54,626 nucleotides of DNA from Campylobacterales bacterium. GTDB taxonomy: Bacteria > Campylobacterota > Campylobacteria > Campylobacterales > Sulfurimonadaceae. The translations under genes were made by a program, and so were the position numbers. Location of the stretch: positions 1 to 54,626 of the forward strand of contig JAPLGN010000009.1 in the NCBI GenBank assembly GCA_026390135.1, given 5' to 3'. Of the stretch, positions 15,950 through 26,603 are shown piece by piece (the stretch's first letter is position 1; every line of letters starts with the position of its first letter). The notes under the pieces were generated by a model. It made no database searches. It was not told the DNA's origin and saw only the letters and a program-made list of their open reading frames with translations.

Positions 15950-16264
15950 ATGTCACAATTTACCAATGTTACTGCTGATAAAAAAGCCAATATCTATTTC
16001 GACGGAAAAGTAACGAGCCGAACGCTTCATTTCGAAGACGGCAGCATGAAAACTCTGGGGATTATGTTACCTGGCGAATATACGTTTAACACAGGCGATA
16101 AAGAAATTATGGAAATTATGAGTGGCGAAATGGACGTACAACTTCCAGAATCAGAAGAGTGGATTGCTATTAATGGTCCAGAAAGTTTTGATGTTCCTGC
16201 GAATAGTTCATTTCATTTGAAAGTTAAGACGATTAGTGATTATTGCTGTAGTTTTGTGAAGTAA
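15950..16264 (+). CDS. ppnP: Pyrimidine/purine nucleoside phosphorylase (PpnP, DUF1255)
   Basis: A 104-residue single-domain cupin. Family members split many nucleosides into base and ribose 1-phosphate. The family pattern is clear: [44 protein letters not shown] and [19 protein letters not shown] lies at the correct distance from ATG 15950. The gene is convergent with infA; a short hairpin repeat (copy E) lies between them and may serve as terminator for both. Confidence 0.92.
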   Translation: MSQFTNVTADKKANIYFDGKVTSRTLHFEDGSMKTLGIMLPGEYTFNTGDKEIMEIMSGEMDVQLPESEEWIAINGPESFDVPANSSFHLKVKTISDYCCSFVK

Positions 16265-16270
16265 AAGCTA

Positions 16271-16294
16271 GATTCCCGCCTTCGCGGGAATGAC
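16271..16294. repeat. Palindromic repeat, half copy E, likely used as terminator
   Basis: GATTCCCGC-CTTC-GCGGGAATGAC: a perfect 7-bp stem (TTCCCGC/GCGGGAA), 6 bases after the ppnP stop and 10 bases before the infA stop. It is a GC-richer relative of the A-D repeats and shares the GTCATTCCCG end (read on the minus strand). Confidence 0.75.
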
Positions 16295-16304
16295 GAAAGA
16301 AAAC

Positions 16305-16523
16305 TTACTTGTAACGATACGTAATACGCCCTTTATCAAGACTGTACGGGGTGAGTTCAAGTTTAACCGTATCACCCGGTAAGATTTTGATATAGTGCAT
16401 ACGCATTTTTCCAGCGATGTGACATAAGATCACATGCCCATTTGGAAGCTCCACACGAAACGTTGCGTTCGGTAGTGCTTCAACAATCTTTCCGTCTACT
16501 TCAATGACATCATCTTTTGCCAT
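16305..16523 (-). CDS. infA: Translation initiation factor IF-1
   Basis: A 72-residue OB-fold protein that binds the ribosomal A site during initiation. The full IF-1 pattern is present ([52 protein letters not shown]). AAAGGA precedes the ATG and the gene is 9 bases after map. In this window it is the last gene of the ribosomal cluster: rpmJ-rpsM-rpsK-rpsD-rpoA-rplQ do not follow it. Confidence 0.97.
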   Translation of the reverse strand: MAKDDVIEVDGKIVEALPNATFRVELPNGHVILCHIAGKMRMHYIKILPGDTVKLELTPYSLDKGRITYRYK

Positions 16524-16532
16524 AAAATTCCT

Positions 16533-17291
16533 TTACGTGATTGATAAAATTTCAGCTCTACCGTTGATAATCGCAACCGTATGCTCGTAATGAGAGCCTC
16601 TCAGCTCATCCACACTCACCACATCCCAACCATTTGCCAAAATCTTAGACATACCGTCTTTTTGACAAATCATCGGTTCCAAACAAAAAACCATTCCGTT
16701 TTTGATTTTTGGTCCCGCTTTGGGATTTGTTCCATCGAAATAATTTGGGATTTCAGGCTCTTCATGAGGCTTTTTTCCGATACCGTGTCCACAGAAATTG
16801 CGTAATGGGACATAGCCGCGACTCAGGATGAATTTCTCCATCTCATGAGAAAGCTCTTTGAATCGCATTCCGTCTTCAATAATATCAATAGCGTGGTAGA
16901 GGGTATCTTTCGCGCATGCGATCAATGCCTCATCTTCTTTGGTAATTTGACCAATGCCTACCGTTATGGCTGCATCACCAAAATAACCATTTTTTTGAGT
17001 ACCGACATCGAAGCCGATAATATCGCCTTCTTGAAGTCGGTAATCAGTAGGTATACCGTGAATAATAACGTTGTTAAGAGAGGTACATACAGCACTTGGA
17101 AAGCCATAAAGACCTTTAAATGACGGTTTTGCATTGAGTGATCGAATATATTCTTCACCCATCGCATCCAATTCTTTTAACGAAATACCCACTTTTGCAT
17201 GATCTCTTAGTAGCTCTAGTGTCCCGGCAACGATTTTATTCGCTTCCCGAAGTTTGGCTATTTCATCATTTTTACGTAGCGCAATCGCCAT
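16533..17291 (-). CDS. map: Methionine aminopeptidase, type I
   Basis: A 252-residue dinuclear metalloenzyme that removes the initiator Met. Metal ligands lie in GFDVGTQKNGYFGDAAIT (two Asp), GHGIGKKPHEEPEIPNY (His) and the later Glu segments CLEPMI and SHYEHTVAI. It lacks an N-terminal zinc-finger extension, as usual in bacteria. It sits between secY and infA with gaps of 2 and 9 bases in the ribosomal operon. Confidence 0.96.
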   Translation of the reverse strand: MAIALRKNDEIAKLREANKIVAGTLELLRDHAKVGISLKELDAMGEEYIRSLNAKPSFKGLYGFPSAVCTSLNNVIIHGIPTDYRLQEGDIIGFDVGTQKNGYFGDAAITVGIGQITKEDEALIACAKDTLYHAIDIIEDGMRFKELSHEMEKFILSRGYVPLRNFCGHGIGKKPHEEPEIPNYFDGTNPKAGPKIKNGMVFCLEPMICQKDGMSKILANGWDVVSVDELRGSHYEHTVAIINGRAEILSIT

Positions 17292-17293
17292 TG

Positions 17294-18556
17294 TTACAGA
17301 CCAACCGCACTAAGGGTTTGGTATTTTGACGTATACACTTGCGCTTCAACTCGACGCATCGTATCCAAGGCTACTTGAACCACGATTAGAACTGCCGTCC
17401 CTCCGAAGAAGAATGGAACCCCCATTGCTTTAACAATAACCCACGGAAGCGTTGCAATCAATCCGAGGTAAATCGCACCCGTAATGGTCAAACGACCTGC
17501 TGTCTCATTTAAAAATGCTTTGGTCGATTCACCCGGACGAACACCCGGGATAAATCCACCTTGACGCTTAAGATTGTCAGCAATATCTTTGGCATTAAAT
17601 ACAATAGAAGCATAGAAAAATGCAAAGAATACAACAAATGTAAATTGTAACACGTTAAAGAAATAATGATTCGGATTAAGAACATCCGCTATAGCTTGAA
17701 TCGTTGGATTCGTACTGCTTGAAAGAACCGTCATCGGAAACATCAAAATTGCTGAAGCAAAAATAACAGGAATAACACCCGAAAGGTTTACTTTAACCGG
17801 GATATAGTTCATAACCCGTTTGTTTTGATTTTGAAGCATAGTCTTTTTTGCATACGTAACCGGAATACGACGTTCACCAAGCTCTACATAAATAATGACC
17901 AGTACCGTTGATATTACCAATGCTATGATTGCCAGGACAACTAAAGGACTCATTGCCCCCGTATTCACCATCGTAACCATATGCCCAATAGCACTAGGAA
18001 TAGCCGAAACAATCCCTGCAAAGATGATCAAAGAGACACCGTTACCAATGCCGCTTTGAGTAATTTGCTCGCCAATCCACATTAACAACATCGTTCCTGC
18101 CAACATCGAAACAACAGCAAGAAGAACAAACGTTGAATGATCAACTAAAATAGCACTTCCGCCATCTTTACCACCCATATGCTGCAATCCAACACTCACA
18201 CCAATTGCTTGAACAATGGTAATTACAATCGTTGCGTAACGGATAATTTGCATGTATTTAACCATACCATCACGCTCTTTTTTCATTTGCGCTAAAGTTG
18301 GGAAAGTTGCTGCTAACAGTTCCATAATAATAGATGCGGTGATGTAAGGCATGATACCAAGGGAGATAATGGAGAATCGTTCTACGGCTTTACCGCTAAA
18401 CATATTGAATAAACCTAACGCGTCAGCTTGATGTGAATTAAAAAATGAAGCGATGACGGCTGTGTCAACACCCGGTACTGGCACGTATGCCAATAGACGG
18501 TAGATAAAGAGAAAACCGATCGTAATTAAGATCTTGTTTACAAGTTGCTGGTTCAT
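17294..18556 (-). CDS. secY: Preprotein translocase subunit SecY
   Basis: A 420-residue, ten-helix core of the Sec channel in the inner membrane. Seen: RLLAYVPVPGVD near the N-terminus, GIMPYITASIIMELLAA (helix 2 region), RIPVTYAKK in the cytosolic loop, and GGTAVLIVVQVALDTMRRVEAQV near the end. The start overlaps the rplO stop by 1 base. Products of secE and secG are encoded elsewhere. Confidence 0.97.
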   Translation of the reverse strand: MNQQLVNKILITIGFLFIYRLLAYVPVPGVDTAVIASFFNSHQADALGLFNMFSGKAVERFSIISLGIMPYITASIIMELLAATFPTLAQMKKERDGMVKYMQIIRYATIVITIVQAIGVSVGLQHMGGKDGGSAILVDHSTFVLLAVVSMLAGTMLLMWIGEQITQSGIGNGVSLIIFAGIVSAIPSAIGHMVTMVNTGAMSPLVVLAIIALVISTVLVIIYVELGERRIPVTYAKKTMLQNQNKRVMNYIPVKVNLSGVIPVIFASAILMFPMTVLSSSTNPTIQAIADVLNPNHYFFNVLQFTFVVFFAFFYASIVFNAKDIADNLKRQGGFIPGVRPGESTKAFLNETAGRLTITGAIYLGLIATLPWVIVKAMGVPFFFGGTAVLIVVQVALDTMRRVEAQVYTSKYQTLSAVGL

Positions 18557-18954
18557 TAGTTACCAGTAGTTGTAACGTTTTCGTCTTTAATTTTAGATGC
18601 TAAATCTTTTGCGCTTGCACCAACAAGTTTAACTTGAGTGACCGATTTTTTCAAACGGTGTACGCTACGGATTGTTTCCATTGTAATTTCTGAAAGCTCA
18701 GCGATTACATTTGTTTTTTCAACGTTAATGATCGTTGGTTTTACAACACGTGATGTAAATCCAACTTTTGGCAAACGGCGAGCAAGAGGTTGTTGTCCAC
18801 CCTCGAAGTTACGCTTTTCATTGTAACCTCCACGAGCTTTTTGACCTTTGTGTCCTTTACCAGAAGTTTTACCAGTACCACTACCGGCGCCACGTCCAAG
18901 ACGTTTTGTAGGGTGTGTTGACCCAACAGCTGGGGTTAAATTTTCGAGTGCCAT
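18556..18954 (-). CDS. rplO: 50S ribosomal protein L15
   Basis: 132 residues. The Gly/Lys-rich N-terminus ([20 protein letters not shown]) and [15 protein letters not shown] are diagnostic. It sits directly after rpsE, without an rpmD (L30) gene between them, matching other Campylobacterota. The C-terminal [15 protein letters not shown] tail is short. Confidence 0.97.
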   Translation of the reverse strand: MALENLTPAVGSTHPTKRLGRGAGSGTGKTSGKGHKGQKARGGYNEKRNFEGGQQPLARRLPKVGFTSRVVKPTIINVEKTNVIAELSEITMETIRSVHRLKKSVTQVKLVGASAKDLASKIKDENVTTTGN

Positions 18955-18957
18955 ACC

Positions 18958-19401
18958 TTATCCTTTGATACGTGAAAGTGCATCTACTGTTGCACGAACC
19001 ACGGTGTTTGGATTGTTTGAACCCAAAGACTTCGTAAGAATGTCTTGGATTCCAGCAAGCTCAAGAACAGGACGTGCAGCGCCGCCGGCGATAACTCCTG
19101 TACCTTCAGATGCTGGTTTAAGCAACATACGACTTGCGTTGTATTTTACTTCGATGTCGTGTGCGATAGTAGTTCCTTTGATCTTAACAACTGTAAGATT
19201 TTTGAACGCTTCATCTACCGCTTTACGGATAGCATCGGGAACCTCTTTGGCTTTACCGACGCCGTAACCGACAGTCCCTTTTTTGTTACCTACAACCACA
19301 AGTGCAGTAAAACGAAAACGACGTCCACCTTTTACAACTTTGGTTACACGACCGATATTTACGATCGCTTCTGAAAATTCTTCTCTATTAATAGGATTCA
19401 T
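18958..19401 (-). CDS. rpsE: 30S ribosomal protein S5
   Basis: 147 residues, with the S5 double-stranded RNA-binding fold ([20 protein letters not shown]) and the decoding-fidelity loop [20 protein letters not shown]. Part of the spc segment between rplR and rplO. Confidence 0.97.
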   Translation of the reverse strand: MNPINREEFSEAIVNIGRVTKVVKGGRRFRFTALVVVGNKKGTVGYGVGKAKEVPDAIRKAVDEAFKNLTVVKIKGTTIAHDIEVKYNASRMLLKPASEGTGVIAGGAARPVLELAGIQDILTKSLGSNNPNTVVRATVDALSRIKG

Positions 19402-19411
19402 TCATCAGCCC

Positions 19412-19768
19412 TTAAAACTTGATTTCATTTGCACGAAGTGCTTCGGCAAACGCTTTTACGACACCGTGATACAAAAATCCGTTACGATCAAACGTAACTT
19501 CATTAATCCCAGCATCTTTTAAGGTTTTTGCGAACACTGCACCCGCTTTTTCAGCGCTTTCAATGTTAGCTTTAAGACCCAAAGTTTTTGAGTGTACGGC
19601 TGCAAGAGTTACCCCTTGTTCATCGTTAATCGCTTGTGCGCTGATAAAGCGGTTAGAGCGAAATACTGAGATACGTGGCAATGTCGCGCATCCTGAGATT
19701 TTAGAGCGAATACGGCGCTTACGCTGAAGACGCTTTGCCGATTTATTTTTAAGTGTTTTACCTGTCAT
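19412..19768 (-). CDS. rplR: 50S ribosomal protein L18
   Basis: 118 residues; basic N-terminus (NKSAKRLQRKRRIRSKISG) for 5S rRNA binding and the conserved end DRNGFLYHGVVKAFAEALR. Gap of 11 bases to rplF. Confidence 0.97.
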   Translation of the reverse strand: MTGKTLKNKSAKRLQRKRRIRSKISGCATLPRISVFRSNRFISAQAINDEQGVTLAAVHSKTLGLKANIESAEKAGAVFAKTLKDAGINEVTFDRNGFLYHGVVKAFAEALRANEIKF

Positions 19769-19779
19769 ATCATCGCCCC

Positions 19780-20316
19780 TTATTTCTTAGATGTCTTACC
19801 GGCTTTACGCAGGATAATCTCATCAGAGTATTTAACACCCTTGCCTTTATACGGCTCAGGTGGACGGAATGAACGGATTACAGCTGCAATTTGTCCAATT
19901 TGTTGCTTGTCAGTACCTTTGATAGTAATAACATTTTTCTCAACAGTAATTGCAACGCCAGCAGGAATATCAAAAAGAATATCATGACTGAAGCCCAATT
20001 GAAGTTTCAAAATAGCGCCTTCAACAGCAGCACGGTAACCAACACCATTGATTTCGAGTTTTTTCTCAAAACCAGCAGTTAAGCCCACAACAATATTTTG
20101 TGCAAGTGCGCGGTAAGTACCCCAAAAGGCACGGTGAGCACGATCGTCAGAGTTTGTAGCAAACGTTAAAGCATTATCTGCATACGTAACACCACAATTT
20201 CCACGGGTATCAAGAGTGTGAGTTGTATCACCTTTTACAAAAGTAATAACCGCTCCATCAAGAGTAACATTTACATCAGCTGGGATAGAAACAGGAAGTT
20301 TTCCAATACGTGACAT
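19780..20316 (-). CDS. rplF: 50S ribosomal protein L6
   Basis: 178 residues with two L6 domains; [12 protein letters not shown] at the start and the signature [14 protein letters not shown] near the C-terminus. Gap of 9 bases to rpsH. Confidence 0.97.
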   Translation of the reverse strand: MSRIGKLPVSIPADVNVTLDGAVITFVKGDTTHTLDTRGNCGVTYADNALTFATNSDDRAHRAFWGTYRALAQNIVVGLTAGFEKKLEINGVGYRAAVEGAILKLQLGFSHDILFDIPAGVAITVEKNVITIKGTDKQQIGQIAAVIRSFRPPEPYKGKGVKYSDEIILRKAGKTSKK

Positions 20317-20325
20317 CTTATCCCC

Positions 20326-20721
20326 TTACCAAATTGTACAAAGGACTTCGCCGCCAACGCCAAGCTCGAATGCTTTATCGTTAGGAAGAACCCCTTTTGA
20401 ACTGCTGACGATGATAGTACCGTAACCGTTTTTGAAACGCTTAAGCTCAGTCGCACCTTTGTAAACACGTCGTCCTGATTTAGAAATACGTTTTACTTCA
20501 TTAATTACTGTACGACCATTAACGTCATACTTTAATACTACGTTGATAGTTTTTTTAACGCCATTTTCAATAACGTTAAAACTCTCAACATATCCTTTGT
20601 CTGCCAAAATAGCAACTACAGCTTCTACAGTCTTAGAATGCATAAGTGTAGTTGAATCCAAACGACGCATTGCAGCATTACGGATACGAGTCAACGAATC
20701 CGCGATCAAATCATTAATCAT
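20326..20721 (-). CDS. rpsH: 30S ribosomal protein S8
   Basis: 131 residues; [17 protein letters not shown] at the start and the S8 signature [12 protein letters not shown] ... GGEVLCTIW at the end. Central 16S rRNA assembly protein. Confidence 0.97.
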   Translation of the reverse strand: MINDLIADSLTRIRNAAMRRLDSTTLMHSKTVEAVVAILADKGYVESFNVIENGVKKTINVVLKYDVNGRTVINEVKRISKSGRRVYKGATELKRFKNGYGTIIVSSSKGVLPNDKAFELGVGGEVLCTIW

Positions 20722-20762
20722 TTATTTTCCTTATCTAAATCGTAAGCAGTATCGAGCTGGAC

Positions 20763-20948
20763 TTACCAGCTTGACTTTCTTACGCCTGGGAGTAACCCTT
20801 CATTCGCCATCTTACGAAAGCAAATGCGACAAATACCGAAATCGCTGATAACAGAGTGTGGACGACCACAGATCTGACAACGAGTGTATGCGCGAACTGC
20901 AAATTTTGGTGTGCGAGCCGCTTTAGCGATCATTGACTTTTTAGCCAT
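20763..20948 (-). CDS. rpsN: 30S ribosomal protein S14, zinc-binding (type Z)
   Basis: A 61-residue short form with a complete zinc ribbon: Cys24, Cys27, Cys40 and Cys43 (CQIC ... CRIC). This is the zinc-dependent version; no zinc-free paralogue is in the window. The first base overlaps the rplE stop. Confidence 0.97.
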   Translation of the reverse strand: MAKKSMIAKAARTPKFAVRAYTRCQICGRPHSVISDFGICRICFRKMANEGLLPGVRKSSW

Positions 20949-21493
20949 TATTCTCTTCCTTTTGCAAACGGCATACCAATCATCTCAAGAAGCTTGAAAG
21001 CATCCTTGTCAGCGGTTGCGCTTGTTACTACGGTGATGTTCATCCCGTGGATTTGCATAATTGAATCGTAATCAACTTCAGGAAAAATCAACTGCTCGGT
21101 TAGACCGAAGTTGTAGTTTCCGCGACCGTCAAAACCATTGCGTGGAATACCACGGAAATCTTTTTGACGTGGAAGAGATACAGAGATCAATTTATCCATG
21201 AAATCGTACATTTGAGCGCCACGAAGTGTAACTTTTACACCAACTGGCATCCCTTCACGTACTTTAAATCCAGCAACAGATTTACGAGCTACAACAACTG
21301 AAGCGCGTTGCCCAGCGATGTTGCTAATCGTATCTTGGATACTTTGGATCAATTTGTTGTCTTTCATAGCAAAGCCACAACCAACAGAGATCACAACTTT
21401 TTCAAGTTTAGGAGTCTGCATAGTGTTGGCAATACCAAGAGCTGATTGAAGCTCAGGCTTAAGAGCCAAATATTTATCTTTTAGTCGTGCCAT
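20948..21493 (-). CDS. rplE: 50S ribosomal protein L5
   Basis: 181 residues; [12 protein letters not shown] and [18 protein letters not shown] are diagnostic. Binds 5S rRNA at the central protuberance. Gap of 2 bases to rplX. Confidence 0.97.
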   Translation of the reverse strand: MARLKDKYLALKPELQSALGIANTMQTPKLEKVVISVGCGFAMKDNKLIQSIQDTISNIAGQRASVVVARKSVAGFKVREGMPVGVKVTLRGAQMYDFMDKLISVSLPRQKDFRGIPRNGFDGRGNYNFGLTEQLIFPEVDYDSIMQIHGMNITVVTSATADKDAFKLLEMIGMPFAKGRE

Positions 21494-21495
21494 GA

Positions 21496-21729
21496 TTACG
21501 CCTCAACTTTACGGACATTTGATGCATCTACAGGCATCTCTTTGTTCAAGAATCCGCCTTGTGGATTTTGCTCGGTAGGTTTGATCGCTTTTTTCGCAAC
21601 ACGAACACCCTTAACGATTACTTTGTTTTTCTTAGGCATTACTTGAAGCACTTCTGCTTTAGTACCTTTGTCGTCGCCAGCGATTACTTCAACAGTATCG
21701 CCTTTTTTGAAATTAAATTTTGCCATCAT
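21496..21729 (-). CDS. rplX: 50S ribosomal protein L24
   Basis: 77 residues; short L24 with the KOW motif [20 protein letters not shown] at the N-terminus. Two successive ATG codons (21729 and 21726) overlap the rplN stop, and either may be the start. Confidence 0.96.
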   Translation of the reverse strand: MMAKFNFKKGDTVEVIAGDDKGTKAEVLQVMPKKNKVIVKGVRVAKKAIKPTEQNPQGGFLNKEMPVDASNVRKVEA

Positions 21730-22094
21730 ACAACCTCCGGAGCCAAAGATACGATTTTCATGAAACCAGCGTAACGAACTTCACGTCCGATTGGTCCGAA
21801 AATACGTGTTCCAACAGGCTCACGTTTTTTATCAAGAATAACGGCTGCATTTTCGTCGAAACGAATCAAAGAACCGTTTTCACGGTGAATCTCTTTTTTC
21901 GTACGAACAACAACTGCTGTTACTACTTGACCTTTTTTTACTTTACCGGTTGGAGTCGCTTTTTTAACAGAAGCGATGATAACATCACCTACTGTTGCGT
22001 AACGACGTTTTGAACCGCCAAGAACTTTGATACACATGATCTCTTTCGCACCTGTGTTATCCGCTACTGCTAGACGCGTAAAACTTTGAATCAT
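21726..22094 (-). CDS. rplN: 50S ribosomal protein L14
   Basis: 122 residues, the usual length; [19 protein letters not shown] and the signature [19 protein letters not shown]. Overlaps both neighbours by 4 bases (ATGA type). Confidence 0.97.
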   Translation of the reverse strand: MIQSFTRLAVADNTGAKEIMCIKVLGGSKRRYATVGDVIIASVKKATPTGKVKKGQVVTAVVVRTKKEIHRENGSLIRFDENAAVILDKKREPVGTRIFGPIGREVRYAGFMKIVSLAPEVV

Positions 22095-22345
22095 GCGCTT
22101 ACTCCTGCTTTTACAAGAGATTTAAGACGGAATGATTTGCTTTTACTAAGCGGACGGCACTCGATAGCGATGATTTCATCACCAACGTTAAGCTGGTTAT
22201 TTTCATCATGTACCATGTATTTTTTGAAACGTTTTACCGTTTTGTGGTAACGAGGGTGCATTACACGACGCTCAACAACGATTGTTGCTGTTTTGTCTGC
22301 TCCATTAGTTACTACGATACCTTGAATTTCACGTTTATGTGTCAT
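22091..22345 (-). CDS. rpsQ: 30S ribosomal protein S17
   Basis: 84 residues with the S17 OB fold; [18 protein letters not shown] and [15 protein letters not shown]. Overlaps rplN by 4 bases. Confidence 0.97.
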   Translation of the reverse strand: MTHKREIQGIVVTNGADKTATIVVERRVMHPRYHKTVKRFKKYMVHDENNQLNVGDEIIAIECRPLSKSKSFRLKSLVKAGVSA

Positions 22346-22354
22346 AGGTTACCC

Positions 22355-22540
22355 TTACTTCACTGCGCTAAGCGCGGTGTTGATACGTGCAATGTCTTTT
22401 TTCGCCGTGCGAAGTTCGCTCGTATTAGTCAATTGCATCATTTTTTGCTTAATTTTCAAAGTGAAAAGCTCAATCTTTTTCTCTTTGAGCACGCCTTGAA
22501 GTTCAGCAGCGGTTTTACCGTTTAAATCAGTATATTTCAT
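22355..22540 (-). CDS. rpmC: 50S ribosomal protein L29
   Basis: 61 residues forming a two-helix hairpin ([31 protein letters not shown]). Its start overlaps the end of rplP by 14 bases. Confidence 0.95.
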   Translation of the reverse strand: MKYTDLNGKTAAELQGVLKEKKIELFTLKIKQKMMQLTNTSELRTAKKDIARINTALSAVK

Positions 22541-22946
22541 TGCTCATCTCCAAAGTAACAATTTTTGTTTTGAACGGGAGTTTTTGCATCGCAAGCGCTA
22601 ACGCTTCACGAGCAAGAGTCTCTTCAACACCACCCATTTCAAAAATGATACGGCCTGGTTTGATGTTCATAACCCATTGATCCACTGCACCTTTACCTTT
22701 ACCCATACGCACTTCAAGTGGTTTGGCAGTCAAAGGCTTAGCAGGGAACACGCGAATCCAGATCTTACCCGTACGTTTAATGTGACGAGTAGCTGAGATA
22801 CGAGCCGCTTCGATTTGGCGAGAGTTAATACGTCCCGCTTCCGTTGCTTTGAATCCGATAGAACCGAATTCAAGTTTATTTCCAGCAGTAGCGTAACCAC
22901 GGTTACGCCCTTTCATTTGTTTACGATATTTCGTACGTTTAGGCAT
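22527..22946 (-). CDS. rplP: 50S ribosomal protein L16
   Basis: 139 residues. I chose ATG 22946 ([15 protein letters not shown]), the conserved L16 start, over an upstream ATG two codons earlier. [20 protein letters not shown] and [17 protein letters not shown] are diagnostic. Lines the tRNA acceptor site. Confidence 0.96.
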   Translation of the reverse strand: MPKRTKYRKQMKGRNRGYATAGNKLEFGSIGFKATEAGRINSRQIEAARISATRHIKRTGKIWIRVFPAKPLTAKPLEVRMGKGKGAVDQWVMNIKPGRIIFEMGGVEETLAREALALAMQKLPFKTKIVTLEMSNEIY

Positions 22947-22954
22947 TAACATAA

Positions 22955-23668
22955 TTAGTTAACCTTTCGACGAGGGCGGCGTTGTTGATCTTCACGACCA
23001 CCCTCTTCTTTAGTTTCTTTAGCTTCAGGTTGGATACCTTTAGTGAGAACCTCACCTTTGAAAATCCATACTTTAATGCCGATTACACCGTAAGTGGTGT
23101 GTGCTTCTGCAAAACCGTAATCGATTTTCGCACGAAGAGTATGAAGAGGAACACGTCCCTCAAGATACCATTCAGTACGAGCGATTTCAGCACCGCCGAG
23201 ACGACCTGCAACAGAAACTTTAATCCCTTTTGCGCCGGCACGTTGTGCATTTTGCATAACTTTTTTCATCGCACGACGGAAAGCCACACGTTTTTCAAGT
23301 TGAGTAGCAACGTTTTCCGCAACGAGTTGCGCAGACGCTTGTGCTTTTTTCTCTTCTTTGATGTTTAGGGCAACTGGTTTTCCGATAAGTTTGTTGAGAG
23401 AATCTTTGATTTTCTCAATATCAGAACCTTTTTTACCGATAATGATTCCCGGACGAGCAGCGATAATCGTTACACGAAGACGCTTAGCTGTACGTTCAAT
23501 GACGATGTTGCTCACACCGGCATAGTAGAGTTCTTTTTTCAAGAATGTACGGATTTTATGATCTTCACCAAGAGATACCGCAGCTGTTTTAAAGTTAGGA
23601 AACCAACGAGATTCCCAGTTGCGGTTGATACCAAGACGAAGTCCAATAGGATTAACTTTATGACCCAT
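22955..23668 (-). CDS. rpsC: 30S ribosomal protein S3
   Basis: 237 residues: type II KH domain with the loop [15 protein letters not shown], then the C-terminal domain ([19 protein letters not shown]). It ends in a charged Glu/Arg tail ([16 protein letters not shown]) longer than in many bacteria. Confidence 0.97.
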   Translation of the reverse strand: MGHKVNPIGLRLGINRNWESRWFPNFKTAAVSLGEDHKIRTFLKKELYYAGVSNIVIERTAKRLRVTIIAARPGIIIGKKGSDIEKIKDSLNKLIGKPVALNIKEEKKAQASAQLVAENVATQLEKRVAFRRAMKKVMQNAQRAGAKGIKVSVAGRLGGAEIARTEWYLEGRVPLHTLRAKIDYGFAEAHTTYGVIGIKVWIFKGEVLTKGIQPEAKETKEEGGREDQQRRPRRKVN

Positions 23669-23670
23669 AA

Positions 23671-23988
23671 TTATTTACCCTCTACTTCTACCAAAATGTG
23701 CGCAGTCGGTTTGCGGATACCTGACGCTGTACCACGTGCTCGTTGCGTAAAACGCTTAAGTACTGGACCATTGTCAACGCGGCATGATTTAATAACACAA
23801 TCTTCCGCTTCGATACCGCTGTTAGCGACTGCTGATGCAACTACTTTAGCGATGATTTTTGCTGCTTTGTTAGGAGTGAACTCCAACGCTGCTAATGCTT
23901 GCTCTGCATTCATACCTTGAACTTCGCGAGCGATCAAACGAGATTTAGTCGGAGATACGCGAACGAATTTTAATAATGCTCTTGCCAT
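23671..23988 (-). CDS. rplV: 50S ribosomal protein L22
   Basis: 105 residues; [18 protein letters not shown] and the exit-tunnel hairpin region [20 protein letters not shown]. Macrolide-relevant loop intact. Confidence 0.97.
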   Translation of the reverse strand: MARALLKFVRVSPTKSRLIAREVQGMNAEQALAALEFTPNKAAKIIAKVVASAVANSGIEAEDCVIKSCRVDNGPVLKRFTQRARGTASGIRKPTAHILVEVEGK

Positions 23989-23997
23989 ATCTCTTCC

Positions 23998-24279
23998 TTA
24001 TTTCCCGATTTTCTTTTGTACAGAACCTTTATGGCCCTTAAACGTACGTGTTGGTGCGAATTCACCAAGCTTATACCCAACGTGGTTTTCAGTTACGAAA
24101 ACAGGTATAAACTGACGGCCATTATGGACGGTGAACGTCAAGCCGATCATATCTGGCAAGATCACGCTACGGCGTGACCAAGTTTTGATAGGCTTGTTGC
24201 TTTTCGTCTCTTTGGCAGCAATCACTTTTTTAATAAGGTGTCCATCAACGAATGGTCCTTTTTTTACTGATCTAGCCAT
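23998..24279 (-). CDS. rpsS: 30S ribosomal protein S19
   Basis: 93 residues; [15 protein letters not shown] and [20 protein letters not shown] are diagnostic. Gap of 3 bases from rplB. Confidence 0.97.
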   Translation of the reverse strand: MARSVKKGPFVDGHLIKKVIAAKETKSNKPIKTWSRRSVILPDMIGLTFTVHNGRQFIPVFVTENHVGYKLGEFAPTRTFKGHKGSVQKKIGK

Positions 24280-24282
24280 ACT

Positions 24283-25122
24283 CTACCTCTTCGGATTTGA
24301 TTTACGGCGAGTAATAATAAGTCTATCACTTGCTTTCTTCTTACGTGTTTTAGCACCTTTAGTCGGTTTACCCCATGGAGTAACCGGGTGACGTCCTGAA
24401 TTCGTTTTACCTTCACCACCACCATGCGGGTGGTCGATAGGATTCATCGCAGAACCACGAGTTTGAGGGCGGATACCCATGTGACGTGAACGACCGGCTT
24501 TACCGATAACGATATTGATATACTCTTCGTTACCAACAGTACCGATAGTTGCCATACACTCACCAAGAACGTAACGCATTTCGCTTGACGGAAGACGTAG
24601 TGATACGTATTTTCCCTCACGACCCATGATTTGAGCAGAAGTTCCAGCTGAACGAACGATTTGTCCGCCTTTGCCCGGTTTTAGCTCAACGTTATGAATC
24701 GTAGTACCCACAGGGATACTCATCAATTTCATAGCGTTACCCGATTTGATATCCAAACCGCTCTCAGCAGAAGCGATTACATCGCCGACTACCATACCTT
24801 TTGGTTGAAGAACATAACGTTTATCACCATCAGCATAATTAATAAGAGCGATACGACAGTTACGGTATGGATCGTATTCGATCGCTGCTACTGTTCCTGA
24901 GATACCAAATTTATTACGTTTGAAATCGATAATACGGTAAAGCTTTTTAGCTCCCGCTTCTTTATGACGAGACGTGATACGACCATTGCTGTTACGACCT
25001 GCGTGTGCTGGAAGTTTTGTCAACAATGCACGAACACTTGCTTTTGCAGTGATGTCCGAGTTATCAACGTTTGTCATAAAACGTCGGCTAGGAGTGGTTG
25101 GTTTATAGGTTTTGATTGCCAT
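24283..25122 (-). CDS. rplB: 50S ribosomal protein L2
   Basis: 279 residues; [15 protein letters not shown] at the start, the peptidyl-transferase-proximal [20 protein letters not shown], and the basic tail ending RRKSNPKR. Confidence 0.97.
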   Translation of the reverse strand: MAIKTYKPTTPSRRFMTNVDNSDITAKASVRALLTKLPAHAGRNSNGRITSRHKEAGAKKLYRIIDFKRNKFGISGTVAAIEYDPYRNCRIALINYADGDKRYVLQPKGMVVGDVIASAESGLDIKSGNAMKLMSIPVGTTIHNVELKPGKGGQIVRSAGTSAQIMGREGKYVSLRLPSSEMRYVLGECMATIGTVGNEEYINIVIGKAGRSRHMGIRPQTRGSAMNPIDHPHGGGEGKTNSGRHPVTPWGKPTKGAKTRKKKASDRLIITRRKSNPKR

Positions 25123-25124
25123 AA

Positions 25125-25406
25125 TTACACCGCCAAACTATCGATTTGTGCGCCTTCTGGAAGCTTCACATAAAACTTTTTAAAGTCATTTTGCTTACCA
25201 GTAAGACCACGGAAACGTTTAACTTTTCCGCTTTGGTTTAGTGAGTTAACTCTCGAAGGAACGATTCCGAAATACTCTCTAAACACCTCTTTAAGGCCGT
25301 TCTTAGTCATACGTGTTGACGTTTGAACTACGATTACGCCTTCTTCTTGAAGACCTAAAGTCTTCTCTGTATACAGGATCGATTTGATATCAGTAATATC
25401 TGCCAT
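25125..25406 (-). CDS. rplW: 50S ribosomal protein L23
   Basis: 93 residues; [20 protein letters not shown] at the start, [19 protein letters not shown] in the middle. Docking site for trigger factor and SRP near the tunnel exit. Confidence 0.96.
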   Translation of the reverse strand: MADITDIKSILYTEKTLGLQEEGVIVVQTSTRMTKNGLKEVFREYFGIVPSRVNSLNQSGKVKRFRGLTGKQNDFKKFYVKLPEGAQIDSLAV

Positions 25407-25407
25407 C

Positions 25408-26019
25408 TCAGCTCTCTTTAGTCAGATTTTCCCATACCGCTTTTTCGATAACAACCGAGCGATATGTCGCAGCCAAAAAGGCGTTGAGTTCATTCTCTTC
25501 AATTACATACGTAGAAGAGAGATTGCGGAATGCAAGATACGTGTTCTCATCGAGAATCGTTTTAACGAACAATGCATCACGTACGTTCAACGTATTGAAC
25601 AACGCCAAAGCATCTTTTGTTTTTCCACTTGGAACGTCAATCGAATCAACGATAAACAATTTCCCAGCAGTAGCGCAAGCGTCTAGTGCACATTTAAGCG
25701 CTAGTTTCTTTTGCTTTTTGTTGATCTTTTGATCGTAGTTACGACCCGTGTTTGGCCCGTGAGCTACCGCACCACCAACAAAGATAGGTGAACGACGTGA
25801 ACCAGCACGAGCGCCCCCTTTACCTTTTTGAGCCCATGGTTTTTTACCACCACCGCGCATCTCAGAACGAGTCTTAGCTGATGCAGTGTTTGAACGGATA
25901 CTTGCTTGATATGATTTAACGTACAACCAAAGATTGTGTGGATTAATCCCGCTAAAACTCTCAGGCAATGCCAATTCAGAGGCTTTTTCAAATTTTTCAT
26001 TTAAGACAATAGCACTCAT
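25408..26019 (-). CDS. rplD: 50S ribosomal protein L4
   Basis: 203 residues; the tunnel loop [20 protein letters not shown] is intact. In E. coli L4 represses this operon; no equivalent leader structure was examined here beyond a small hairpin near the promoter. Overlaps rplC by 4 bases. Confidence 0.96.
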   Translation of the reverse strand: MSAIVLNEKFEKASELALPESFSGINPHNLWLYVKSYQASIRSNTASAKTRSEMRGGGKKPWAQKGKGGARAGSRRSPIFVGGAVAHGPNTGRNYDQKINKKQKKLALKCALDACATAGKLFIVDSIDVPSGKTKDALALFNTLNVRDALFVKTILDENTYLAFRNLSSTYVIEENELNAFLAATYRSVVIEKAVWENLTKES

Positions 26020-26594
26020 TGTTTAACAACCTTTACTCGACCTAGCGCACCGTTTGCACCTGGGATAGCACCCACGACAACCAATACACCGTTTTGTGCG
26101 TCAAAAGACATCACTTTATTTTTTACAGTAACGAGCTCGTTACCGTATTGACCAGACATTTTACGCCCTTTTTGGACTTTACCTGGCCATTCGCGGTTAC
26201 CGATAGATCCACCAGTACGGTGGAAACGGTGACCGTGTGCGCCTGGTCCGCCGGCAAAATTCCAACGTTTCATAACGCCGGTAAAACCGCGACCTTTGGT
26301 GTTGAATGCACTCTTAACGACTTTTGCGTCCGCTAGAGGAGTCATATCTTGATCACCTGCTTCTGTGTTAGCAACTTCCAATGTAGCGAATTTATTGAAT
26401 TCAGCAGAAAGGTTATACTTCTTTTGCTGACCCTCAATTGGCTTATTGTGTGCTTTTCCTTGGCTGTATGCTACAAGAGCTACGCCGTTTGCTACGTTAC
26501 AAACTTTTACTTCTTTTACTTTTAAAAGAGTTACAGCTTGGCTATTAGCGCCGATTGTTCGGCTCATGCCGATTTTTTCTACAATGTATTCCAT
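26016..26594 (-). CDS. rplC: 50S ribosomal protein L3
   Basis: 192 residues. I chose ATG 26594 ([10 protein letters not shown]) because AAGGAG lies 5 bases upstream; the GTG at 26600 would abut that site. Diagnostic: [20 protein letters not shown] and [18 protein letters not shown]. Confidence 0.96.
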   Translation of the reverse strand: MEYIVEKIGMSRTIGANSQAVTLLKVKEVKVCNVANGVALVAYSQGKAHNKPIEGQQKKYNLSAEFNKFATLEVANTEAGDQDMTPLADAKVVKSAFNTKGRGFTGVMKRWNFAGGPGAHGHRFHRTGGSIGNREWPGKVQKGRKMSGQYGNELVTVKNKVMSFDAQNGVLVVVGAIPGANGALGRVKVVKQ

Positions 26595-26603
26595 ACCCAC
26601 TCC

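Noticed and set aside
19045-19522. Long plus-strand frames opposite rpsE and rplR
   Set aside because: They mirror ribosomal protein genes and their translations are low-complexity shadows.
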